Source: Mesostigma viride (taxonomy: Eukaryota; Streptophyta; Mesostigmatophyceae; Mesostigmatales; Mesostigmataceae). Taken from it: 64,000 bases of DNA. Location of the stretch: positions 2,049,345 to 2,113,344 of the forward strand of contig RPFO01000156.1 in the NCBI GenBank assembly GCA_009746045.1. Reading direction: 5' to 3'. Under the pieces are notes generated by a model, which saw only the letters and a list, made by a program, of their open reading frames with translations, made no database searches and was not told the DNA's origin. Position numbers and translations under genes: made by a program. Shown here piece after piece: positions 53,301-63,595 of this stretch (position 1 is its first letter; each line of letters starts with the position of its first letter).

Positions 53301-56300
53301 AGACCTCGCATCGCTCCTATCACTCAATAGGGATTATACATGTATAGCGCGTCCTGCGGTCTTAGACACTATCATCGTGTGGCTGCTTGGCCTTGCTCAC
53401 CCGCGATATATGCGCTCCGTCCCAGATGAAGACGCTGCTTTCTCATTCATTCATATCCGTAGGAGGGCAGCGGGTGAGCATGGTTGCAAACCCTAAGCCC
53501 TAAACATGGGCAGTGGGGGCTCGGGCCGCACCGATCCGCGATTATGTGTGTTTAGGGCATTCATTTGGGAGGCAGGTGGGCCCGGCTCACCTGGCAAATT
53601 GCTGGTAAGGCCCATGTTGGCTCCCAGCCAAATGAATTGATGGTTCACGGCGCTGGGGTGCTATGCACAGACGGAATGGGACGGGGGGTTGCCCCAATGG
53701 ATGGGGTGTGGACCCCCTGATCGGTTTCGCGCCGTCGCATATTCCGCGCTGTGGCATAAATATAGTGGCATCGTTTTCCCTGCATGGTTGTTCTGTGTAC
53801 CTTTGGCCCGCATGGCGGCTGCGTCCCTCACCTCCTGATGTGTGCCGCATACACCCCTCGCATTGTTAATTTTACTAAATAATTATGAGGCTGGGCGTCG
53901 ACCACCTGCAAACGATACCTAAAACAAAAGATTTTCAATTACTTAATTCCCAAGTGTACTCCCCTGTTGGTTTTCTAGCTACCAAACAAACAATGTGTAA
54001 ATAACAATTCTTTGACTGCCAAAAGCGCTTCTTTCGCAGTAAAAAACAAAGAAAGTTACATCTCTGGCTGACAAAGGTGCTTTTGCTGGCGGTAACAGCA
54101 GTCCACCCGGCTGGGTTATACCAAACAAATCAAGAATGATTAAATTGTGCAGCCAGTTCAACGGTTGTTCGTCAACCAAACTAGCTAACTAATGATTAAA
54201 TAATTGGACGGGCACAGTTGCACTTGCAACCAATCAAACGCTATTGTCTGATTCCGAAGAGCCTTTTGGCTCAACCGAATCAAAATTAACAATGCTGAGG
54301 GTGTATGTGTAAGCCCATATTTGTAATATATTCGCATGTGTATTCTTTTTTCCGTCAACCGTCACGCTGCGTCCCGCGCCTCCTCATGTGCGCCTCATGT
54401 GTCACATATTTGCATTTGTAACGTGTTAATGTCTTTTCTTCCCCGTCAACCATGATGCTGTGTTCAGTGGCTTGTGGGTTATCTAAAAACAGTTCAACTC
54501 ATCCTATTTTGTCACTTATTATTCTGTCTTCGTCTCTTCATGGTGTGTGCATGCCCCGCACTCACCCCCTGTCGCGTCATCTTACTAATTTACTATCGCC
54601 ACGTCCTTGTCTTTGGTCTATTGTCACCGCGTGACCAGTGGGCGGTGCCGGCGCGGGTGGCTCAGATGGCCTGCTGGTCGCCGGCACAGGGATCGCGCTC
54701 TACGACCTGGCCAGCGAGAAGCGCGTCTGCAAGTTCACGGGGCACACGGTGAGGGGGTTGCTCATGGCTTTTCCCCTTTTGAAGCACTGATAGAGACTCT
54801 GATAACAAAATCGATGTTGCAGCATTGGCACGTTCACGGGGCACATGGTGAGGGATGTTACCCATGGCTGTAGGTGGCACTGATGATGGTCTCCCATGAC
54901 TTGGCAGCAGTAGTTGTGGATACGTTGGAAGCAACAGGTTCGGATATGTTGGCAGCAATAGCTATTACACCTGCAAGGCCTTTCAGAACGATGGTAGTGA
55001 TCGTCGCTTGTGTCGCATCGTGATCGCAGGCATGAGCACGCCATGCTCGTTCGCTCAACTTCACCTAGCTTGGTTCGCGCGAAATGAATCAAGCCTTGGG
55101 CTTCCGAAACTCCCTCCAGTTCTTCCCATCTGTCGGATCACCATGCCCGGTGATCCGACAGCTTGCACATACACACACCGGTCTCCCCACCATGCTAACG
55201 CCGCCACCATTGGCCAGCTCAAACAACTTCTAACAACTCCCCCCCGTCATCGACCAACCATTCCCTCGCCACCCATGTGACATCAAACCCGGGATCCAAA
55301 CACGTCGCACCCAACAGCTGCCCGTTGTTGGGCTTGCCTGCGCCCCAGGGGCCCCCTTTGCCGTCTCCGTCGCCGAGGGAGAGCGACAAGCCGCCGTGTG
55401 GGACACCGCCGCTGCCCAAGCCGAGGCAGCCGAGGATGCCGACGCCGAGGGGCAAGCCGCCAAGCCAGGCGCCAGCGGCAAGAAAGCCGGCGCCAAGGTC
55501 AAGAGCAAGAAGAAGAAGGCAGAGGCGGCGGCAGTGCTGTCGTTGACGGATGCAGCGGTGGCAGTCGCGGTGGGCCCTGCGGTGACAGGTGGCGGTTTTA
55601 CGGTGACGGCGCTCTCGGAGCGCGGCGAGGCGTTTGTGTGGCGTTGCGATGAGAATGGGGTGGCCGAGCGGGCGGACGCACCATGCACGATCCGGTGAGG
55701 GCGCCTGTGGGTTCTTTATGTGTTGTGGTTAACTAGTTGTTATGGTCATCTATGTGTTGTGGTTTTCAATGTGTTGTGGTTATGTATTTATTGTGATTTT
55801 CGATGACTGTGTGGGGTGCATCGTCCGCCCTGTACGACTGGGTGGGATTGGTGGTATATTCCCTGTTGTTGTTGCTCAATACCAGAAGCCATTTCGGTTC
55901 ATTTGTAGTGGCTATAAGTGCCTAGTCGTTTGCTAGAGTCTATCTGGGTACCAGCAACGTAAGTCTTATAATAATAATAATTTAGGATTGGCCTTGCGAA
56001 GCTTTGTAGTCCCTCTTTTATTAGCCTCTTCAAATATAGATTGCCTTGCGATGCGGTCGTTTTCCCTCATCTATTAGGCTCTTGAAATAGGGATTGCCCT
56101 GCGAACTTGTTGCCGCCGTCTTCTTCCCTTGCGTGTCAGCCCTTGGAAGGAAATACGGGGGATGCACGTTCCCTGAACATCCGACACATGTATACATCTT
56201 TCAGGGTAGATGAGCGAAACAACCTATTGAAGTCTATCACTTGCTAGTCCCCTTCGTGTGATGACTTTTTTGGGTGCCTGTCCATATCTCACATGTCTTG

Positions 56301-59300
56301 CGCCTTCGTTTGCCCCCCCCCCCTCATCCCTGTTCCCGCGCACACCCCTCCCCCCTTCCCCATCTCCCCCCCCTTGTCCCCCTTGCCCCCCTTGTCCCCC
56401 CTTGGTCCCTTCCCCCCCGTCACGCCCCTCACCCCCTCCCCTGCTTTCTGACTCCAGGGTCCAGCATAAGAAGAAAAAATCCAAGGCGGGGCAAGCCCTC
56501 GAGTCCCTCATGGCGGTCCGTGTGCTCCCCTCGGCGGGGCCCTCCGCCACCAAGGGTGCCGACGCCAGCTCATCGCCCGCGTCCTCTGCGGCGGTCATGG
56601 TCGTGCGCGGGTCGTTCGCGGCCCCCGTGTTCGAGGCGGTGGCGGTGCCTGAAGTGGGCGAGGGCGGCGCATCGCCCGCGGTGGAGCTGGAGCCCGCAGA
56701 CAAGGGGCTCTTGTTGCGACACGTCAAGGATGCCGAGGGGGAGGACGGCAGCGCTCCGGCATCGGGGAAGAGCGTCCGGGGTAGGTGGCTGGGGCAGCAT
56801 GAACCCGTTGTTGTTTTGCTAACGATGTGACAGCGATGGCTTGGCAAGCAAAAGAGGTAATAATAGGTAGTTTAAGTAGCTTATATAGTATTGAGCAAGG
56901 TTTCGGTGCTCGGGGCGCCAGTGATCCGACCGCAACGGCGCCCCTGCCGTTTTCGCCCCTGTATTCGTGCCTGGGTGTGCCTGGGTGTGCCTGGGTGCAG
57001 TAGCACAAAATCCTTTTCAAGCCTATAAATTATTTGGTTATGCTATTTTGGGATTCGCTTTGTGTGTGTTTTGTGCGTGTGTCTTTGGTCTGCCTGCATG
57101 CGTGTGGGGGTCTGTGTCTGTGGTGTGTGTTCGTGACGGTCTATGGTTTGTGCGCGTGGCGGCGATGGGGCGGGGGACACAAATGGCTGGCTGTAACCAA
57201 CGCCCGCAACCAACCGATTTACCTTGGGAATCTACGATTGTTGGAAACGGGAGGGAACTGCCCGAAGCCAAGCCAATGCCGACGGTCAAGACCTGCTGAA
57301 TGTGAGCAGTCGTAATGCCCGAAACCATGCCAATGCCGACAGTCAAGACCTGCTTAATGCGAGCAGTCGTAATGCCCGAAACCATGCCAATGCCCACGGT
57401 CAAGACCTGCTTAATGCGAGCAGTCATTATGCCCGAAACCATGCCAATGCCCACGGTCAAGACCTGCTTAATGCGAGCAGTCCTAGTGTCCGAAACCATG
57501 CCAATGCCCACGGTCAAGACCTGTTTAATGCGAGCAGTCGGAATGCTCGAAGCCATGCCAATGCGCACGGTCGAGACCTGTTTAATGCAAACAGTCGTAA
57601 TGCCCGAAACCATGCCAATGCCCACGGTCAAGACGGTCAAGACCTGTTGATGCTAACAGTCGCACTGTCCGTAACCCACACTCGAAATCTGTTCATTCGT
57701 AAACTGTCACTGTTGACAGTGGCGGTGCACGGCCCCGAGAATGCCATGGACGCGGAGCTGCCGTTTGCGACCGCGGCCATCGAGGGCGAGGACGGCGGCA
57801 AGAAGAAGAAGAAAAAGAAGAAGAAAGACAGTGCCGCCGACGACAACAAGGAGAGCAATGCCGCAGAAGACCAGGGAGGCAACAAGCGGAAAGCAGGGGC
57901 AGAGGATGAGGAGGATCACAGGGGGCCAGGGGGGGGGCTGGAAAGGGGGGGGGTGGAGGGGGATGAGGTGCCCCTGGAGGAGCAGCTGGAGAGGGAGAGC
58001 GAGCTGCCTAGCTTGGGCGATGTGCTGTCGTCGCTGGGGATCGACACGGAGCCGCCGGACGTGGAGGATGAGGCGGGACGGGTGGCGGAAGCGCCCAGGG
58101 CGGACTCCTTGCAGGTGGGACGGGATAACGTTTTCGGATTGACTAGAATGATGGATGTCAATGTTTGCATTCTTCTTGATTAGCACGCATTCTGGGGTTC
58201 ATTAGCCTGCGTTCTGCCCCCCTGGACATGCATTCATGCTTTTTTGTCGTTGCTGTTTTGCCCCTGGTAAGAGGTGTGTCTGGCTTTTGTGGCTACGCAT
58301 GAACTGGGCCGGTATGCGGTTTTCTGCGTTACCCCACAGTTTGCAATGGCGTGCCTGCCTCTCACTCAAAGTCATCAAGTAATAGGTACAGTAATTTTGG
58401 AACTAATGTGTTTGTTTTCTTTCCGGATACCTGAACTAAGCAATATTACGTTTTGCCTCCTTGCCCCCCTGCCCCCTGGCACCCTGGCACCCTCACACCG
58501 GTGTGGTTGACTCTATGACCGATGATTGGCTGGCGATGTGTTGGCAGGTCCTCCTCACACAAGCCGTGCGCTCGGGCGACAATGCGCTGTTGGAGCGCTG
58601 CCTCAACGTGGTGGACGAGAAGGTGAGTGATGGCTGTTAGCAAACGATAAGCTGTGTGGTGTGGTTATTCCTAGCAATGAAGTGATAGGGTAATTATGAA
58701 CGTGCTGGTAAATGCTGAAGCGCTGCCTCGGCATGGTGGATGAGAAGGTGGGTTGCAGATTTCAGTACAGGATATGCTGAGTGGTGTGGTCAACGAGTTT
58801 TCAAGAAATAAAAAGGAAATGGGAGGGCTTTCAACAGAATGGTGGGCTTGCATTCATGGGTTCTCTGGTAGATGCTAAGCTGGGTAGAGACGGTAGAAAC
58901 GGTGTAATCCGTTCATCTCTTGCTACTTCGTGCACATATTAATCATACCATCCATTCATCTGGTGCTGCTTTGCTCACTTATTGATGATATCATCCTTTC
59001 AACTGGTCTTACTTTGTTCTCTGGCCACTCGGTGACTTGACTCTGGCAGGTTATCGCAAACACGGTCAAGAAGCTGAGGCCGTCTGACGCCGCGCTGTTT
59101 TTGAAGTCGGTCGTCGACAAGTTTTCCTCGAGGTAGGCAAGAAACGTCTCCTCTACCACCACCACAAGACACATACGCCTAAACAAGAGGGAGGAAAAAG
59201 CACTGCGCACCATTACCTCCAGCCACACACAGCACCGCCTTCCTGAATGAGACGGGGGGGGGTGGGGGGTCATACGTGCATGAGCCTATAGGGTTGCTGT

Positions 59301-61392
59301 TATTCTGTCACGTCGTGGCACATGCACGTTAAGTTGATAGCTTGCTTGGGTGCATCCAAAAAATATGTTTTTGAGTGAGATGGTGGTGGCGCCCTTGTCA
59401 GCATCTCGCTGGCCGCTGTATCAGTGCATAGAGTGGCCCTCATTTAGGTGAGCCTTTTTCGTTGTCTCTTTGCCCATGTTAGGTTAGGCTTTTCCGTATC
59501 TATCCCCCCGTGTGTTCTAGGTTTTGTTACTTCTCAATTTTGTTTTATGACCTTCTTTACTTTTTTTAATTTCGTTTGCAGATCGGGGCGCGGCGCGGAC
59601 CTGTCCCGCTGGCTGCGTGCGGTTCTGCTGCACCACGCGTCCTTCCTCATGCAGGCGCCGGACATGCAGCGCACGCTGACGGCGCTCTACCAGGTGCGTA
59701 AAGGGGGGGGGGGGGGGGGGGAGGGGAAGCGTTGAAATAGGGAAACACTAGAGTGCCCCCGCTGGCTCCGCCCAGCCCCAAATGGCAGTCCTAGCAACCA
59801 ACCAACTCCGGACAAGCTGCGCTTTGGTGGCCATCTGTCCGAGCTAGCAACCAACCCACATGCAGCCTGCGTTTCAGTGTTCTACACCTGGATTAGGAGT
59901 AGCTTGTAGACCCGCCGCTATTGGCCCGCTTTGGCTTCCCAAGGTTGGATTGGTCGCATACTTAGGGTTTTCCCAAATAGTCTGGGATCAGGATATATCC
60001 CTAAATTTAGAAAGTAGATGCGCTCAACATGCGACTCAGGCTCACTGCCGTCTACTGGGTGTGTGAAAGGGGGGGCGCTCTGTGTGGTAGTACTCTACCG
60101 GGTGCATTGAGGCACGGGGTCTCTGTATCATGTGCGGGGAGTGGGGGTGTTGAAAAGGTTGTCAAGTTGGTGGGAATTATTTACGAGGGGAACATGCGCC
60201 AGACATGGATCGCGCCCTCCCCGCTCTCTATCAGGTCTGGGTGGGTGGTTTGGGGTTGGCGTCTAGCAGGGAAACGTCTTGCGATCATCTATTATAGGAG
60301 TAAAATTGAAGTTGCTATATTATCATTACTAAGTTGATTTACCCTGTTCATTCCGTTGTGGGTTTCGGCTCTACCAGCGTCGTGGGGTGGGGCTAAACAG
60401 AGTGCCAGAAGGGTGGAGGAAACCAACGTGTAAGCTGATAGTTGACCAGGGCGGTAGAGCCTGTATGTTGTGGGCTATGCATGTTACACCCCCTTTGTAT
60501 GAAATGATTTCTTATTCTGTGTGTATTGATTATGACCGCCTTGGTTTCTTGCTGCCTATGTAATTGCCCTGCCTGGCCTGGCCTGGCCTGGCGGCCGATG
60601 CCTTGTCCCGGCACGTCGCAACAGGTGATCGACGCCAGGCTGGCCGTACACCAGCCGATGCTGGCGCTGCAGGGCCGGCTGGACCTGCTGGCAGCGCAGG
60701 TGAGTTAAGGGGCACACAAGTGCTGACGTCCTTCCACTAGCGGCTCCATTGGCACGGAACTTTTGACGTCCAACTTGCACCTTTTTTTTCCCTTAGCAAG
60801 TTCTCACGCAGTCGTGTGTGCTGATGGTGGCATATTTTGGTTTTAGTTGGCGGATGTGAAATCGGTCAGGGTGCTTGTGATCTAAGCCGCTTGTTACTTC
60901 TATTAGTTCTTCCCTATCACTCTTTGTGTTAGTTCTTCCACACACAGGGGCACAGCGCGGGTTTATTTATGAGGCTGGGTATGCGGTACCAGAAAAGGGG
61001 CAGCCATCGCAAAGCCTATGGCCTTGTTTTCTGTTTCTGACATGGCTGGATGGTGTGCACCATTTGATCCCCACCCACAAAACCTTTTCACTTTTCGGAG
61101 TGTGGCTCAGATCTCAGCACAGCAGGCCAACCAGGGGTCAACCACCGGCATGCCATGTGGCGCCGCGGTGGTCTACGAGGAAGAAGATGACGAGGACGAG
61201 GAGGACGTTTTCGTGGAAGATGCGTTCAATGCCTACGATGAGGATGATGAGGATGTGGACGAGGACGAAGACGACATGATGGAGGAGGATGAACAGGAGC
61301 GGGGTGCCAAGGCGAATATTGGGACGGGGTATTACGAAACAGATGAAGAGGAGGAAGAAGAAAGCGATGACGAGGATGACGATGAGGAATAG
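50357..61392 (+). CDS. UTP5: WDR43 / UTP5, small-subunit processome WD-repeat protein
   Basis: Thirteen exons: 50357-50446, 50956-51108, 51791-51900, 52905-53059, 54639-54748, 55318-55694, 56458-56780, 57720-58114, 58548-58622, 59050-59132, 59582-59693, 60625-60699, 61111-61392; all GT-AG, phase kept, 779 residues. Exons 1-7 give a WD propeller (DGRVK-VFNVSSGQL, EVAAWDTQVD, GIALYDLASEKRVCKFTGHT, RQAAVWDTAA). A Lys run lies near 467-475. Exons 9-12 (about 572-686) form the UTP12 domain (LLTQAVRSGDNALLERCLNV, SRWLRAVLLHHASFLMQAPD). Exon 13 ends in a long Asp/Glu tail. UTP5 is a t-UTP subunit that binds the 5' external spacer of pre-rRNA in the nucleolus. Introns 3, 5, 7, 9 and 11 contain repeats, several of them junction copies. 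Confidence 0.92.
51928..52210. repeat. 94-bp tandem triplication in WDR43 intron 3
   Basis: Three near-identical units (from 51931, 52025 and 52118) share GTGTAATGGTCCCGTTTAGT, AGTTTGCCATGATCAAATCC and CACACCTACCTAT. Each unit contains TTCAGGTAAG or TTCAGGTAAA, a strong match to a splice donor. The array starts about 30 bases after the exon 3 donor. Confidence 0.95.
54827..54870 (+). repeat. Extra copy of WDR43 exon 5 donor junction
   Basis: GTTCACGGGGCACATGGTGA, GGGATGTTACCCATGGCT matches the true junction at 54732-54770 (GTTCACGGGGCACACGGTGA, GGGGGTTGCTCATGGCT). It keeps a GT donor and lies 99 bp downstream. Confidence 0.9.
55130..55161. other. Perfect 13-bp hairpin in WDR43 intron 5
   Basis: CTGTCGGATCACC, loop ATGCCC, then the exact inverse GGTGATCCGACAG. 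It may be a remnant of a small inverted-repeat element. Confidence 0.85.
57256..57655. repeat. 57-bp minisatellite in WDR43 intron 7
   Basis: About seven units with a 57-bp period (CCAATGCCCACGGTCAAGAC, CTGCTTAATGCGAGCAGTC, GTAATGCCCGAAACCATG). The unit is 19 codons long and open on the + strand in the same frame as exon 8. I treat it as intron because the acceptor at 57719 restores exact phase with exon 7. Confidence 0.93.
58713..58754 (+). repeat. Extra copy of WDR43 exon 9 donor junction
   Basis: GCGCTGCCTCGGCATGGTGG, ATGAGAAGGTGGGT copies the true junction at 58597-58628 (GCGCTGCCTCAACGTGGTGG, ACGAGAAGGTGAGT), 123 bp downstream. Confidence 0.92.
60192..60241 (+). repeat. Diverged copy of WDR43 exon 11 donor junction
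   Basis: CGCCAGACATGGATCGCGCC, GCTCTCTATCAGGTCTGGG resembles the true junction CGCCGGACATGCAGCGCACG, GCGCTCTACCAGGTGCGT (59656-59698). Shorter echoes occur at about 60088 (GTACTCTACCGGGTGCATTG) and 60368 (GGCTCTACCAGCGTCGTGGG). Confidence 0.7.
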
Positions 61393-61794
61393 CCTCGTAA
61401 CGCCAGTTGAGGTTGTCCTGGGAGACCGGAATATTCAAACTCACTTTTTCGTGTGATGCATACTGTGATGTCAGCGAGTCTGTCACCGTTGCATTGTTGG
61501 CAAGGAGCCTTGATATGCAGTCTGTCAAGTATGGACATTGGCTTGCATGACATGGAGGTATGTGTGGTTGGTGAAGGGAGGGAATGCTGCACCTTGGTGT
61601 GCCTTTCGTAGTACATTGATTACAAGTCTTTTTGGTGCTGTAACAGCTTGGAACCTTCAATTTTAATAAAGTCTGGGCGAACACCATAAAATTGTGTATG
61701 TGCAACTGATACTTTGGTCATCTCTGTGGCTATGGGCATGATTGTGCTATCCTAGGGACATTTGTCCAGCTACATGTGCCCTACCCCCCCCCAA
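61393..61794 (+). promoter_or_regulatory. WDR43 3' untranslated region and polyadenylation signals
   Basis: After the TAG stop, a TGTAA (61639-61643), the polyadenylation-type motif of green algae, is followed 21 bases later by AATAAA (61665-61670). Cleavage would be expected soon after. No coding sequence is present. Confidence 0.6.
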
Positions 61795-62140
61795 AAAAAT
61801 GAAAACATGACTCCATTGGGAGTCATGTAGCACGTATTCCATTGCGGGTGGGTGGGGGTGAACGGAGCCGCGAAAACTAAGTGAACTCTAATCTAATCTA
61901 CCAAAATCCTAGCTACTCTACTCAGCAAAGCGCACCTTCCTCCTGCATGGGTGGGGCGGGGGGGCGCTTGCCCACAGGGCCTGGCATGTGGGCCTAGCTG
62001 GACAATTAATGGTACTCTGCCATCGATCTCAACTTGCCCTTCATGGCATGCAGTCCAAGCTAGATCTCGAGACGATGGAAATGCGGTGTTCAACCTGAGC
62101 TGGGACAATGAGGTCGGCCAGCAACTGATCTGTGCAGTTT
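61795..62140 (-). mobile_element. 5'-truncated LINE 3' end
   Basis: Carries the family tail (GGGAGTCATGTAGCACGTAT) and the last codons of ORF2 with the G-run and CTTGCCCACAGGGCCTGGC seen near 16965-16985 and 18115-18145. The frame is broken. Confidence 0.82.
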
Positions 62141-62170
62141 AGAAAACTTGTATATTCTGATTGTATATGT

Positions 62171-62260
62171 CCATGACACGCAAGGACTTATATATAAGTT
62201 GGTTGTCTCCTTGATAAGTACTTGCGTGTCATGCGCATGGGCATGCCAGGTACCCTCTCC
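62171..62260. repeat. Short inverted-repeat element with dispersed motif
   Basis: CATGACACGCAAG (62172-62184) and CTTGCGTGTCATG (about 62221-62233) are exact inverses and flank the motif GTTGGTTGTCTCCTTGATA. The right half continues into GGCATGCCA, shared with 31564-31600 and 63374-63420. Confidence 0.8.
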
Positions 62261-62401
62261 TCAGCCACGAGGTAGCCATCGCTGACGGCGGAGCTCATAA
62301 CTTTCACGTTTGGGCACCAAATTCAGCTGTGAATATCACAATCGCTTCGTCTTTCTAAGACGCACACGCTGATATAATTTTCCGAAGCTACTACGTAATG
62401 T

Positions 62402-63105
62402 ATGACGAGCAAACGCTCCTCGACGCAACGCAGCCTGGCGGCTGCGCTAGGCCATGAAAATACGTCTGCAGCTACTCGATCCGGCTGCAGCTTCGCCCTC
62501 CTAGGTCCGGCAGGCAGCGGTGACACTAGTCACGCACTGGTGGTCGCCCCGAACCCTCCCGGGCATAATGCCTCGCCTTCAGCATCGCCTGAGCCCAAAC
62601 GCAGCCGCCCCATGCACCGAACCTAGCTGGTCTGAGCACGACTTTGACGTTGACGAGTTATTTTCCACCTTCGACGTCCACAGACCCGGCTTTTTCGCAA
62701 GGCCACACATCCGGATCCTCAGTGGAGCTCGTGTTTTATGGGTCGCGTACGCCTCCCTTCTTGCCCTGTGCCAGCGCCTCCAACGCCATAACTGCTTCCG
62801 CAGCCAGTCTGACGTCCACTTTCAGTACCGCGCACCTGACCTGTCTGGTTGGTCGCGACCGCGCCTTCAGCTCGCCGCCCTCTTTTCCATCCTTCAGCGC
62901 TGTTCCGCGGACCTCTGGAAACCCACTCCCTTGACCGAATCCACCTTCCTCCTCCACCTCCACGAAGCCCTCTCACAGCACGTGACGCCCCTAGCTGCAG
63001 ATGTGGCAGCTGTGGGCCGCACGCTGCCGCTGCTGAGCTCCCCACCATCCCCACCGCCACCGCCACCCTCCTCGCCTCCACCCCCGCGCAGCCAGAGCAC
63101 GCGCT
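62402..63105 (+). pseudogene. LINE ORF1, 5' part
   Basis: Begins at ATG 62402; SPSASPEPKRS is shared with the copy starting at 20257. After a frame change, SQHVTPLAADVAAVGRTLP (about 62970-63030) matches the ORF1 copy at 37660-37700. The frame is lost near 63105, where an inverted LINE piece begins. Confidence 0.72.
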
Positions 63106-63225
63106 TAATTGCGCCTTGCGGTCCTCGCCTAGGTCCTTCGAGTGCCAGTAGGTGAACATTGAGCGAGTGGAGTCTAGCTCAGGCCAGGACGATGCGGGCC
63201 GGTGTCCACATTGTCGGCCTCCTGG
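63106..63225 (-). mobile_element. Inverted LINE ORF2 fragment
   Basis: CCTTCGAGTGCCAGTAGGTG and CGGTGTCCACATTGTCGGC match, in the same orientation, the minus-strand RT copy at 17485-17580. It is thus antisense to the surrounding ORF1. Confidence 0.75.
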
Positions 63226-63595
63226 TTTGTCTGTAATATGGAGGCAGATGGTTCGCAAGGATAGATGGCAAGTAGTGATGATTGATGAAGGAGACCACCC
63301 CCAAGTCAGTGTGGGCTCCGCGTGTGAACCCGAGTTTGGCATTCATAGCGATTCGGACCGTAAGTAAGTAGTAAGTACTTAATTGCGTGTCATGCATGCC
63401 GCATGGGCATGCCACGGAGTACTACGCTAATCTAGCTCATCAGAAAAATAATTACACGATCGGAAGTTACGGGTATACCAGTAGTGTAGATTAGTCAGGC
63501 TTAGCCTAGCATGTGGCCCACGCGCATGTGCGCCCATAATGGCCCCCATGGATGCTGCCTTCAACATTTAGCCATGCTTTGTCTATAATGGGACC
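63226..63595. other. Spacer between ORF1 halves
   Basis: Contains a (GTAA)n run at 63361-63375 and the dispersed TGCGTGTCATGC / GCCACGGAGTACTA element (63382-63450) also found at 31564-31640. CAGTAGTGTAGATTAGTCAG (63480) echoes the post-ORF1 sequence at 38513. No gene is seen. Confidence 0.6.

Noticed and set aside
57224-57719. Coding exon for a 19-residue repeat in WDR43
   Set aside because: The acceptor at 57719 gives exact phase with exon 7 and enters a family-like region; the repeat is more simply intron. Kept as a finding because it is open in frame.
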